Positions 1-6,528 of a stretch of DNA of 6,858 nt are shown piece after piece; position 1 is the stretch's first letter, and the number at the start of each line of letters is the position of its first letter. The stretch is from Anaerolineales bacterium (GTDB lineage: Bacteria; Chloroflexota; Anaerolineae; Anaerolineales; DRMV01): the NCBI GenBank assembly GCA_015494815.1, contig WGAK01000015.1, positions 1 through 6,858 on the forward strand, read 5' to 3'. A program made the translations under genes and the position numbers. The notes below the pieces were generated by a model. That model searched no databases. It worked only from the letters and a program-made list of their open reading frames with translations, and was not told the DNA's origin.

Positions 1-411
1 GTCCTGGGGCGAGCCGTAGGTCATGGCCGCGGCGTAGAGCATGATGCCCAAGGCGCGACGGCCCCCCGTGATGCTGAAGTGCAGGCGGTGGCCCTCACGC
101 TTCCAGTGCTGAATCCGTTCGCGGATGCGCGCCCAGGCCGTGTCCAGGTCGTCGTCCGCGAGCAGATCAGGCAAAGGGCGCCCTGTATGGTCATTGAGCC
201 CATAGGCCTGGTAGTGGATGTCACGGTACGGCTCGTGTCGCTCGAATTCCTTCGCCAGCCGGCGATGGGCGTCGTGATAGCGGGCGTTGCCGCCGGGGAA
301 TACCGTTTCCACCACTTGAGGACGGATGCCTCGCGCCAGGAGAGCGTCCAGGGTGAAAGTCAAAATTTGTGGCTGTCCCCCCAAGGAAGCGATTAGCACA
401 TGATACGGCAT
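1..411 (-). CDS. CRISPR-associated CARF / ring-nuclease-like protein, NE0113 family (partial, C-terminus beyond left edge)
   Basis: The first 137 codons of this gene are inside the window; the reading frame is open to base 1. The protein begins MPYHVLIASLGGQPQ, the beta-strand and glycine loop that opens NE0113-type (Cas_NE0113, TIGR02584-like) proteins. An acidic stretch follows (L84-A92, with three consecutive Asp), then the hallmark HFSITGGRRAL at about residues 111-121, a strand followed by the GGR turn of CARF-type Rossmann folds. Members of this family accompany type III CRISPR systems and are predicted to bind or cleave cyclic oligoadenylate, the second messenger made by Cas10; the precise activity is inferred from family. 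The ATG at 411 has only a purine run (GAGGGGGG) close upstream, while a perfect AGGAGG lies 22 bases away, so the start is slightly uncertain. It diverges from the Csx3 fusion gene at 474, which supports a CRISPR role. An effector domain beyond the window edge cannot be excluded. Confidence 0.85.
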   Translation of the reverse strand, partial: MPYHVLIASLGGQPQILTFTLDALLARGIRPQVVETVFPGGNARYHDAHRRLAKEFERHEPYRDIHYQAYGLNDHTGRPLPDLLADDDLDTAWARIRERIQHWKREGHRLHFSITGGRRALGIMLYAAAMTYGSPQD

Positions 412-423
412 GCGCCCCCCTCG

Positions 424-432
424 TGGTATAAA
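424..432 (+). promoter_or_regulatory. Candidate extended -10 element for the Csx3-fusion gene
   Basis: TGGTATAAA at 424-432 matches an extended -10 (TGn plus a hexamer one base from TATAAT). No convincing -35 is seen 17 bases upstream, which extended -10 promoters tolerate. A start near 439 would give a leader of about 35 bases. The gene lacks a clear Shine-Dalgarno sequence before its ATG at 474. Confidence 0.3.
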
Positions 433-464
433 ACCTCCTGTACGAAGAAACTGCCGACAAAAGC

Positions 465-493
465 GAGTATAACATGAATGGCTTCGAACGCAA
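465..493 (-). promoter_or_regulatory. Candidate promoter for the NE0113-family gene
   Basis: Read on the minus strand, a -35-like TTGCGT (493-488) and a -10 TATACT (470-465) are separated by exactly 17 bases. Transcription would begin near 458 and give a leader of about 47 bases carrying the AGGAGG at 439-434. The -35 lies inside the first codons of the divergent csx3 fusion gene, so the two genes could interfere or be co-regulated. The match is moderate at -35 and good at -10. Confidence 0.4.
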
Positions 494-1595
494 AGCCCCC
501 TTCCCGGCCCTTTTGCTCATGGGGCCGCCCCATAGCGGCAAATCCGTGCTGGCCTATCACCTGGCCCGAATATTGCGGGAGCGGGATATCGCCCACTTCC
601 TGCTGCGCACCGCACCCGACGGCGAGGGCAACTGGTTCTACGAAGGCCCGCCCAAAACCGTGGTCCCCTTGCGCCTGACGGCCAAAGGTCGCTATACCCC
701 GCAACTGGTGCATCGGATGCTGGACATCATCCACCAACGCCATCTCCCTCTTCTTGTGGATATGGGGGGCAAACCGCGAGGCGCCCAATGGGATGTGTTG
801 CGGGCCTGTACCCACGGGGTGCTGCTTTACCGCACCGGGGAGGAGCGAGACGCCTGGCTCACCCGTATCCGGCAGGCAGGGCTGCCCCTGGTGGCGGTGT
901 TGCAGAGCCATCTTTCCGGGCCGGACCGCATTCTGCGGGAGTCGCCCTATTTGGAAGGGGTGATTTCGGGGCTGGATCGGCGCCAGCCCCAATTGGGGGA
1001 AACCTTTGAGGCCCTGGTGCGCCGGGTCGTTGCCCTGTTTCGCGTGCGCGAGGCAGACCTGGAGGCCTTCCATGCGCGTACCGCGCCGCGGGGGTTCACC
1101 TTCCTCAGCGAGCGAGCCCTGGCCCAGGCGCTGGGCAAGCCCCTGCCGCCCTGGTGGGCGCCCGAAGACATCCCCCACCTGCTTCCCCATCTGCCCCAGG
1201 GCCCGGTGGCCCTCTACGGCCGCGGCCCCACCTGGCTGGCCGCGGCGGTGGCCGCGCACCTCGCGCCCCGGCCCATGACCATTTTCGACGCGCATTTCGG
1301 CTGGGTCCGGGTGCCGGACCTAACCCTCGATGCTCAGGCGTCGCTGGCGCTGGAGGTGGCCGAGGCGCACGGCGCGGTATGGCTCAAGATGCGGCCCCGG
1401 GCCTTTTTGTTCCCTCAGGACCTGCCCCGGCCTTCGCTGCCGCCCGAGGTTTTCACCGTGATTTTGTGGGGGAAATTGCCCCGCTGGGTGTATGCTGCCT
1501 ACGCCCGGGCCCTGGCCCCGCAGGTGCCGCGGCTGGCCGTATGGGAACCCCGGCAAGAACGCGCCGTTCTTATCGCCCCAACGGCAGGCCCATGA
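474..1595 (+). CDS. csx3: P-loop ATPase / Csx3 fusion protein (CRISPR-associated, type III accessory)
   Basis: This 373-residue protein combines an N-terminal nucleotide-binding domain with Csx3-like sequence. The first 190 residues hold a Walker A loop GPPHSGKS (17-24), the family-typical PDGEGNW (48-54) and a Walker B-like strand LPLLVDMGG (91-99). The C-terminal half has two related Csx3-like units: YGRGPTWLAAAV with a downstream FD (248-272), and WGKLPRWVYAAY with a downstream WEPR (332-360). Free-standing Csx3 (Crn3) proteins are ring nucleases that cleave cyclic tetra-adenylate; fusions with this ATPase are, from memory, known in cyanobacteria and relatives. Here the His usually found after the helix appears replaced by Ala in both units, so it may bind rather than cleave the messenger. 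The ATG at 474 is preferred because the next in-frame ATG (519) would cut into the P-loop strand. It diverges from an NE0113-family gene and converges on the PBP2 gene. Family assignment is confident; biochemical function is not. Confidence 0.88.
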   Translation: MNGFERKAPFPALLLMGPPHSGKSVLAYHLARILRERDIAHFLLRTAPDGEGNWFYEGPPKTVVPLRLTAKGRYTPQLVHRMLDIIHQRHLPLLVDMGGKPRGAQWDVLRACTHGVLLYRTGEERDAWLTRIRQAGLPLVAVLQSHLSGPDRILRESPYLEGVISGLDRRQPQLGETFEALVRRVVALFRVREADLEAFHARTAPRGFTFLSERALAQALGKPLPPWWAPEDIPHLLPHLPQGPVALYGRGPTWLAAAVAAHLAPRPMTIFDAHFGWVRVPDLTLDAQASLALEVAEAHGAVWLKMRPRAFLFPQDLPRPSLPPEVFTVILWGKLPRWVYAAYARALAPQVPRLAVWEPRQERAVLIAPTAGP

Positions 1596-1610
1596 ACAGG
1601 CTGGATTCCC

Positions 1611-3674
1611 CTACTGCTCCGCGTCCAGGGCTTTGAGGCGGAAATAGGCCTCCATGATGCGGCGCACGATGGGCGCGGCGGTCTTGGCCCCCTCGGTGCC
1701 GTCGTACACAAAGGCCACCACCACGATTTCGGGATTGTCGAAGGGCGCGTAGGCCAGGGTCCAGGCATGGGAGGGCCAGTCTCCCGGACGGCAGCGGTTG
1801 GCGGCCTGGGCTTTGTTGTCACAATACTCGGCCGAACCGGTCTTCCCCGCGGCCAGCACCGGAAAGTCCTTGAAGGTCTCCTTGAGCGTGCCATACGCCA
1901 CGGCCCGCCGCATGCCTTCCCGCACCATCTCCAGCGCCCAGGGGTCAATGGTCTTGGTGACGCCGGTCTCACGGCAGCGGCCGATGCCGCCCGGATTCTC
2001 GAACTCGGGGATGCGCGCCTCTTGGGTCACATCCCAACGCACCACGGGCTGAAACGACTGCAGCACCCGCCCTTCCGCGTCCAGGTGCTCATACACCAGC
2101 GTAGGCTGCATCACCCGGCCGCCGTTGGCGATGGTTGCGCCCACCACGGCCATCTGGAGAGGCGTGACCAGCACATACCCCTGGCCCACGCTGGCCAGGT
2201 AGGTGTCGCCTGTGGACCAGTTTTCGCCGCGGAAGATGCGCTTCCAGGTGGGGTCGGGAATCAGGCCGTCGGCCTCGCCCGGCAGGTCAATGCCCGTATA
2301 GGTGCCGTACCCCAGAGCCTCGGCGTAGGCCTTGAGACGGCAGATGCCCACGCCGCCGTTGGGGATTTCGTCGAAGTAGCCCCCGCCCACTTTGTAAAAG
2401 CACACATTGCTGGAAAAGGCGATGCAGTCCAGGAACTCCAGTTGGCCAAAGCCGCCCGATTCGTAATTCCAATCGTAGAACGTGCGGCCGCGGCCCCGGT
2501 CGCCCGCGAAGTATTTTTCGGTCAACTCGATGGTGCCGGGCGCCTGGATAATCATGCCCGGCCGCACCACGCCCTCGTTCAGCCCGGCCGTGGCCGTGAC
2601 CAGTTTGAACACCGACCCCGGCGGATGCTCGGCCGAGATGGCGTGGTTGAGCAAGGGCTTGAACTCGTCGGCCTCCAGGGCTTTGTAGTAATCGTAGGGG
2701 ATGAAGCGGGCCAGGCGCTGGTTGTCGTAGGTCGGCACCGACACCATCGCCAGCACTTCACCCGTCTGCGGATTGAGGGCCACCGCCGCGGCATTGCGAA
2801 AGCGCGTGTAGCCGAAGTACGCGTTCCAACGGTCCAACTCGCTCTGGACGATGTTCAAGGCCGCGTCCTGCAGGCGCAGGTCCAGGGTCAGGCGCAAATT
2901 CACCCCCGGCTGGGGCTGGCGGGGCGGCTCCAGGTCGTACAAGATACGGCCGGCCACATCCACGGCCACCACCCGCCGACCGTTCTGCCCGGCCAGCAGG
3001 TCCTGATACTGCATTTCCAGGCCCGCGTAGCCCACTTTGTCCCGGTTGATGTCCAGGCCCTTCTCTTCGTAGTAATCCACCAGGGCTTCGGGCACAGGGC
3101 CCAAAAAGCCCACCACTGCGGCCGTCACCCGCCCGGTGGGATAGTCGCGCACGGGCACCACCTCGACGCCGATGCCCGGCCATTGCGCGGCCTTCTCTTC
3201 GACCACCAGGGCCACCTCTTTGGGCACATCGCACTTCAAGCGCACCGGCCGATAGGGTTGCGAAACCTCGCCGTATTCCAACAATTGCCGCAGCCCCAGT
3301 TCCGAACGGCAGGGCACATACGGGTGCGTCTGCAGGCTGTTCAGGTTCAGGGGCATGTCGAGCAGTTCGGCCAGTTCTTCCAACAGCGCGTCGCGGAAAC
3401 CGGGGTCGTCGGGCAGGTAGGCCGCGGTCAAGGTGATGTTGTACGCGGCGGCATTGCGGGCCAGCACCCGCCCCCCGCGGTCGTAAATCACTCCCCGCGG
3501 CGCGGGCAGGTTGAGCACCTCGACCATGTTCTCCTGGGCGCGTGCGGCCCACAGCGAGCCCTGCAAAATCTGCAAGGTGAACAGCCGGGCCACGAACACG
3601 CCCAGCACGGCCACCAGCAGCGCCCATAGCACATAGACGCGCTGCCGCGCGAGACGATTCGTCCCAGAAGTCAT
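1611..3674 (-). CDS. mrdA: Penicillin-binding protein 2, peptidoglycan D,D-transpeptidase
   Basis: This class B penicillin-binding protein cross-links peptidoglycan during side-wall elongation, working with RodA outside the cytoplasmic membrane. The 687-residue product has a short cytoplasmic N-terminus, one membrane segment (about 13-37), the PBP dimerisation-domain signature PAPRGVIYDRGG (57-68) and a transpeptidase domain. All three active-site motifs are present: S-V-F-K with nucleophile Ser354 (354-357), S-S-N (421-423) and K-T-G (611-613). The frame stays open 19 codons further upstream, to 3731, but the ATG at 3674 is chosen because GGGAGG (3688-3683) sits eight bases before it and the membrane segment then begins at the usual distance. 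Eight cysteines lie in the extracytoplasmic part (122, 149, 417, 425, 445, 567, 618, 628), two of them flanking the SxN motif; this is unusual for the family. It is the last gene of the minus-strand cluster, 90 bases after the MBL gene. FtsI is less likely given the PBP2-style sequence, but no PASTA or other decisive domain was available to exclude it. Confidence 0.93.
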   Translation of the reverse strand: MTSGTNRLARQRVYVLWALLVAVLGVFVARLFTLQILQGSLWAARAQENMVEVLNLPAPRGVIYDRGGRVLARNAAAYNITLTAAYLPDDPGFRDALLEELAELLDMPLNLNSLQTHPYVPCRSELGLRQLLEYGEVSQPYRPVRLKCDVPKEVALVVEEKAAQWPGIGVEVVPVRDYPTGRVTAAVVGFLGPVPEALVDYYEEKGLDINRDKVGYAGLEMQYQDLLAGQNGRRVVAVDVAGRILYDLEPPRQPQPGVNLRLTLDLRLQDAALNIVQSELDRWNAYFGYTRFRNAAAVALNPQTGEVLAMVSVPTYDNQRLARFIPYDYYKALEADEFKPLLNHAISAEHPPGSVFKLVTATAGLNEGVVRPGMIIQAPGTIELTEKYFAGDRGRGRTFYDWNYESGGFGQLEFLDCIAFSSNVCFYKVGGGYFDEIPNGGVGICRLKAYAEALGYGTYTGIDLPGEADGLIPDPTWKRIFRGENWSTGDTYLASVGQGYVLVTPLQMAVVGATIANGGRVMQPTLVYEHLDAEGRVLQSFQPVVRWDVTQEARIPEFENPGGIGRCRETGVTKTIDPWALEMVREGMRRAVAYGTLKETFKDFPVLAAGKTGSAEYCDNKAQAANRCRPGDWPSHAWTLAYAPFDNPEIVVVAFVYDGTEGAKTAAPIVRRIMEAYFRLKALDAEQ

Positions 3675-3737
3675 ACGACCAACCTCCCGAAGGTCCTGCG
3701 TCGTCCCCGGGCCCGCGGCGGGCAGGCCCACGCCTTC

Positions 3738-3746
3738 ATCATACCA
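3738..3746 (-). promoter_or_regulatory. Candidate extended -10 promoter for mrdA
   Basis: On the minus strand TGGTATGAT (3746-3738) is an extended -10 motif. The expected -35 position (about 3766-3761, GAGTCC) is poor. Transcription would start near 3731, leaving a leader of about 57 bases that includes a short GC hairpin (GCCCG-CCG-CGGGC) and the GGGAGG ribosome site at 3688-3683. It would allow PBP2 expression independent of the upstream operon across the 90-base gap 3675-3764, which otherwise holds nothing recognisable. Confidence 0.4.
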
Positions 3747-3764
3747 GAAACCGCGCGCCCGGAC

Positions 3765-4517
3765 TCACAGCGCCCACGCCTGCCCCGGCTGCGGCACGGC
3801 CACCGGGCCGGCGAAAGTCTGCCGGGCCTGCCGCACCGCCTCGGCCGTCCGGCCGGGGTCCACATGGACCAGATACAACGCCTGCACGCCCGCGCGCTGC
3901 GCCGTGGCCCCGGCCTGCGCGGGGGTGCTGTGGCCGGCAAAGTCACCGGTGGCCTCGTGGAACAACGCGCTCGCGGCGCGCGCCAGCGCGTCCAGGGCCG
4001 GGTTGGGCGCGGTATCGGCCGAATAGGCCACGGCCCGCCCGGAGGGGCCTTCCACCCGCAACCCCCAGGTGGGCACCAGGTGCTGCATGGTCGCAGCCCA
4101 CACGCGCACGCCGCCCCAGTCCAGCACCGGCTGTGGCGTAGCGTCCACGGGCGCGGCCTGCCACCGCAGCGGGTAGGCCCACGGCCAGGGCTCCCAATCC
4201 AGAGCCCGCAGCCAGGCCCGAACACGCGCCAGCGCGGGCGCGGGGCCGTGCACCGTCAGCGGGCGGGTGCGGCCGCGCAGCGCCAGGTTTTGCAGCAGCA
4301 AGGGCAGGCCGCTGACATGGTCGGGGTGGAAGTGGGTGAGCAGCACGTGCTCCGTCTGCGCGGGGTCGAGGCCCCAACGGGGCAGGTGCAAGTGCGGGTC
4401 CGCGGGCACATCCACCAGCAGCAGCCCGGCCGCGGTGGTCAGGGCGAAGTGGGTATTCCACACCTGGGGCGTGGCCACCGAAAACGCGTAGCCCAGGCAC
4501 CACCAGCGCGGCGTCAT
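3765..4517 (-). CDS. MBL-fold metallo-hydrolase, RNase Z / AtsA-like
   Basis: This 250-residue protein is a metallo-beta-lactamase-fold hydrolase, presumably cytoplasmic and binding two zinc ions. The T-H-F-H-P-D-H motif (61-67) supplies His62, His64, Asp66 and His67. Further expected ligands are His146 (ATMQHLVPTWG), Asp168 (YSADTAP) and His218 (YLVHVDP). The stretch HEATGDFAGHSTPAQA (187-202) matches the HEAT...GHST segment typical of RNase Z and related AtsA-like enzymes, including His196. It is shorter than the usual RNase Z (about 300 residues) and shows no obvious flexible-arm exosite, so a tRNA 3'-processing role is possible but unproven; a phosphodiesterase or other small-molecule hydrolase is equally plausible. 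Its ATG overlaps the hisA stop codon (ATGA, 4517-4514), implying translational coupling, with GAGGG upstream as a weak ribosome site. The N-terminus is rich in tryptophan. Fold certain, substrate unknown. Confidence 0.9.
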   Translation of the reverse strand: MTPRWWCLGYAFSVATPQVWNTHFALTTAAGLLLVDVPADPHLHLPRWGLDPAQTEHVLLTHFHPDHVSGLPLLLQNLALRGRTRPLTVHGPAPALARVRAWLRALDWEPWPWAYPLRWQAAPVDATPQPVLDWGGVRVWAATMQHLVPTWGLRVEGPSGRAVAYSADTAPNPALDALARAASALFHEATGDFAGHSTPAQAGATAQRAGVQALYLVHVDPGRTAEAVRQARQTFAGPVAVPQPGQAWAL

Positions 4518-5272
4518 CGGCGGCCCTCGTCGGTCAGGGCTTGCAAGGCCGCGCGCAAATCCAGCGTGCCTTCATAAAGCGCGCGGCCCACCACCACGCC
4601 CTGCAGCCCGGCCCGCGCGGTGTTCAGCACATGGGCCAACACCCACACCCCGCCCGCGGCGATGACTTGCGCCTGCGGCCCGGCCACCGCGGCCACCGAG
4701 CGGGCCAGGGCCAGGTTCGGCCCACGGCCGGTGCCGTCGCGGGCGATGTCGGTGACGATGAACACGCGCGCGCCGCGGCCGGCCAGGTCGGCCGCCAGAG
4801 CCGTTGCCTGCACCTCGGTGGCCGCCCGCCAGCCCTGGATGTGGATGCGGCCGCGCCGCGCGTCCAGGCTCACCGCGATGCGGTGAGGGCCCCACTGCTG
4901 CACCAGGTCGGCCACGGCCTGGGGCTGCCGCACGGCCAGGCTGCCCAGCACCACCCGCTGCACACCCTGGCCCAGCCAATGCGCGGCCGCCTCGGGGCTG
5001 CGCACCCCGCCGCCCCATTGAACGGCGGCCCCGTACTCGTCGGCTACACGCAGTAGTCCGGCCAACGCCGCCCGGTTGGCGCGGTCGTCTTCGCCCAGGG
5101 CCGCATCCAGGTTGACCACATGCAGCCAGCGCGCGCCGGCCTCCAACCAGTGCCGGGCCATCGCCGCCGGGTCTTCGGAGAACGCGAATTCCTGCTCGGG
5201 GTCGCCCTGCCACAAACGCACCACTCGTCCCCCACGCAGGTCAATGGCCGGATACACTTCGAACGCGCTCAT
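4514..5272 (-). CDS. hisA: HisA, 1-(5-phosphoribosyl)-5-[(5-phosphoribosylamino)methylideneamino]imidazole-4-carboxamide isomerase
   Basis: HisA catalyses the Amadori rearrangement of ProFAR to PRFAR, the fourth step of histidine synthesis, in the cytoplasm. The 252-residue product is the normal length for this TIM barrel. It opens with VYPAIDLRGGRVVRL (general catalytic Asp11), carries the phosphate-binding WGGGVRS (86-92), the second catalytic Asp137 in SLDARRG, and TDIARDGTGRGPN (174-186), then the C-terminal phosphate loops AAGGV (205-209) and VVGRALYEG (227-235). The ATG at 5272 is chosen because GAGGTG (5282-5277) lies four bases upstream and the conserved N-terminus begins there; the same frame stays open to 5662 but that part merely overlaps hisH. 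The ribosome site overlaps the hisH stop codon (TGA, 5283-5281), so the two are probably coupled. No sign of a TrpF-type dual role was looked for beyond motifs. Confidence 0.97.
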   Translation of the reverse strand: MSAFEVYPAIDLRGGRVVRLWQGDPEQEFAFSEDPAAMARHWLEAGARWLHVVNLDAALGEDDRANRAALAGLLRVADEYGAAVQWGGGVRSPEAAAHWLGQGVQRVVLGSLAVRQPQAVADLVQQWGPHRIAVSLDARRGRIHIQGWRAATEVQATALAADLAGRGARVFIVTDIARDGTGRGPNLALARSVAAVAGPQAQVIAAGGVWVLAHVLNTARAGLQGVVVGRALYEGTLDLRAALQALTDEGRR

Positions 5273-5280
5273 GCGGCACC

Positions 5281-5910
5281 TCACGGCTGAATGTGCAAGA
5301 AGTTGCGCAGCAGGCGCAGGCCCACGCGCTGGCTCTTCTCGGGATGAAATTGCACGCCGAACAGCACGCCCCGTTGCACCATGCTCACGAAGTGCAGGCG
5401 GCCGAAGTCGGTTTGGGCGACCACCACGGCCTCGTCCGCGGGGCGGCAATAGTACGAATGGTTGAAGAACACATACGCGCCGGCCGGAATACCTTCCAAC
5501 AGCGGCGACGGCCGTTGGGGGCGAATCTGGTTCCAGCCTGTGTGAGGCACCTTTTCGCCCACATCGGCCGGAAAGCGCACCACCTCGCCCGGCAGCAGCC
5601 CCAGGCCGCGATGGGTGCCCATCTCGTAGCCCACCTCGAACAGGGCCTGCATGCCCACGCAAATGCCCAACAACGGCACACCACGGCCTACGGCCTCGAT
5701 GACGGCCGCATCCAGGCCGGGCTTGCGCAGGCCTTGCATGAAGTCGCCGAACGCGCCCACGCCGGGCAACACCAAGCGCGGGGCCCGGCGCACCACCTCG
5801 GGGTCACGGGTCACGGTAACTCGCGCGCCCACCCGAGTGAGGGCCTTGCGCACGGAGTGCAAATTGCCGCTGCCGGCATCAATCAGCACTACTTGTGGGG
5901 CCGCCGTCAT
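5281..5910 (-). CDS. hisH: HisH, glutaminase subunit of imidazole glycerol phosphate synthase
   Basis: HisH is a class I glutamine amidotransferase that releases ammonia and channels it to HisF, which closes the imidazole ring and yields imidazole glycerol phosphate and AICAR. The 209-residue product has the start strand VVLIDAGSGNLHSV (7-20), the oxyanion-strand PGVGAFGD (49-56), the nucleophile Cys84 in GICVGMQ (82-88) and the His189/Glu191 pair in QFHPEKSQ (187-194), so the triad is intact. The ATG at 5910 is chosen because GGAGGTGA (5920-5913) precedes it; an in-frame GTG at 5925 lies upstream of that site. It follows cobO by 39 bases and precedes hisA by 8. Its obligate partner hisF is not in this window, so it must lie elsewhere. 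Confidence 0.97.
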   Translation of the reverse strand: MTAAPQVVLIDAGSGNLHSVRKALTRVGARVTVTRDPEVVRRAPRLVLPGVGAFGDFMQGLRKPGLDAAVIEAVGRGVPLLGICVGMQALFEVGYEMGTHRGLGLLPGEVVRFPADVGEKVPHTGWNQIRPQRPSPLLEGIPAGAYVFFNHSYYCRPADEAVVVAQTDFGRLHFVSMVQRGVLFGVQFHPEKSQRVGLRLLRNFLHIQP

Positions 5911-5949
5911 GGTCACCTCCAACACAATGCAGGTTGCCGCCCACGGGCG

Positions 5950-6498
5950 TCAAAACTCGATACCCGGCTGGGCGCGCATGCCTGCATCGAAGGGATGTTT
6001 GATGTTGCGCATCTCGGTCACCAGGTCGGCGTAAGCCTGCAAAGCCGGGGGCGCATACCGCCCCGTGATGAGCACATGCGTGGCGGGCGGTTTGTGGGCC
6101 TGCAGCCAGGCGACCACCTGCTCCGTCGCCAGCCAGCCGAAGTGCAGGGGATAGGTGAATTCGTCCAGCAACACCAGGTCGTACCGGCCCGACGCGATTT
6201 TGTCCTGGGCCAGTTGCCAGCCCGCACGGGCCCGAGCCGCGCTGTCGTCCTCATCCTGCGCCCGCCAGGTGAACCCGTCGCCCATCTTGTACCACTCCCA
6301 GCCCAGGCGCCGGGCCGCTTTGACCTCGCCCCACTGCCCGGTCTCGGCCTTGAGGAACTGAATCACCAGCACTTGCATGCCGCGGCCCCAGGCCCGCAGC
6401 AAGGTTCCCAGCGCGGCGGTGGTCTTGCCTTTGCCTTCGCCGGTGAAGACCAGCACCAGGCCCTGCCGTCCGCGGGCCCGGCGAGGCGTTGTCGTCAT
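5950..6498 (-). CDS. cobO: Cob(I)alamin adenosyltransferase, CobO/BtuR type
   Basis: This enzyme transfers the adenosyl group of ATP to cob(I)alamin (or cobinamide) to make the coenzyme B12 form. The 182-residue protein shows the CobO fold in order: the P-loop FTGEGKGKTTAALG (18-31), the strand VLVIQFLK (43-50), DGFTW (74-78), Walker B DLVLLDEFTYPL (107-118), VLITGRYAPP (142-151) and the C-terminal TEMRNIKHPFDAGMRAQPGI (161-180), all typical of the family. It lacks the roughly 20-residue N-terminal helix of E. coli BtuR, as many non-proteobacterial members do. The ATG at 6498 follows GTGAGGTG (6510-6503) at four bases; a longer open frame to 6807 runs through promoter and repeat sequence and is rejected. 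It is the first gene of the minus-strand cluster. No cobalamin riboswitch was recognised upstream. Confidence 0.96.
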   Translation of the reverse strand: MTTTPRRARGRQGLVLVFTGEGKGKTTAALGTLLRAWGRGMQVLVIQFLKAETGQWGEVKAARRLGWEWYKMGDGFTWRAQDEDDSAARARAGWQLAQDKIASGRYDLVLLDEFTYPLHFGWLATEQVVAWLQAHKPPATHVLITGRYAPPALQAYADLVTEMRNIKHPFDAGMRAQPGIEF

Positions 6499-6528
6499 CT
6501 CGCACCTCACACGCACACGATAGCGCCC

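Noticed and set aside
393..1295. Minus-strand 300-codon frame opposite the Csx3 fusion gene
   Set aside because: Antisense shadow; the plus-strand protein has clear Walker A and Csx3 motifs.
1..1600. CRISPR repeat array
   Set aside because: No direct repeats at regular spacing are present; the CRISPR evidence is from proteins only.
1767..3629. Long plus-strand open frame (620 codons) antisense to PBP2
   Set aside because: It mirrors a well-supported PBP2 gene, has a His/Arg/Gly/Gln-rich composition typical of antisense frames in GC-rich DNA, and shows no domain.
3675..3731. 19-residue N-terminal extension of PBP2
   Set aside because: The GGGAGG ribosome site at 3688-3683 lies inside it and serves the ATG at 3674; the candidate promoter would also start transcription near 3731.
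5273..5662. 130-codon N-terminal extension of HisA
   Set aside because: It overlaps hisH out of frame, and the ATG at 5272 has a ribosome site and the conserved HisA N-terminus.
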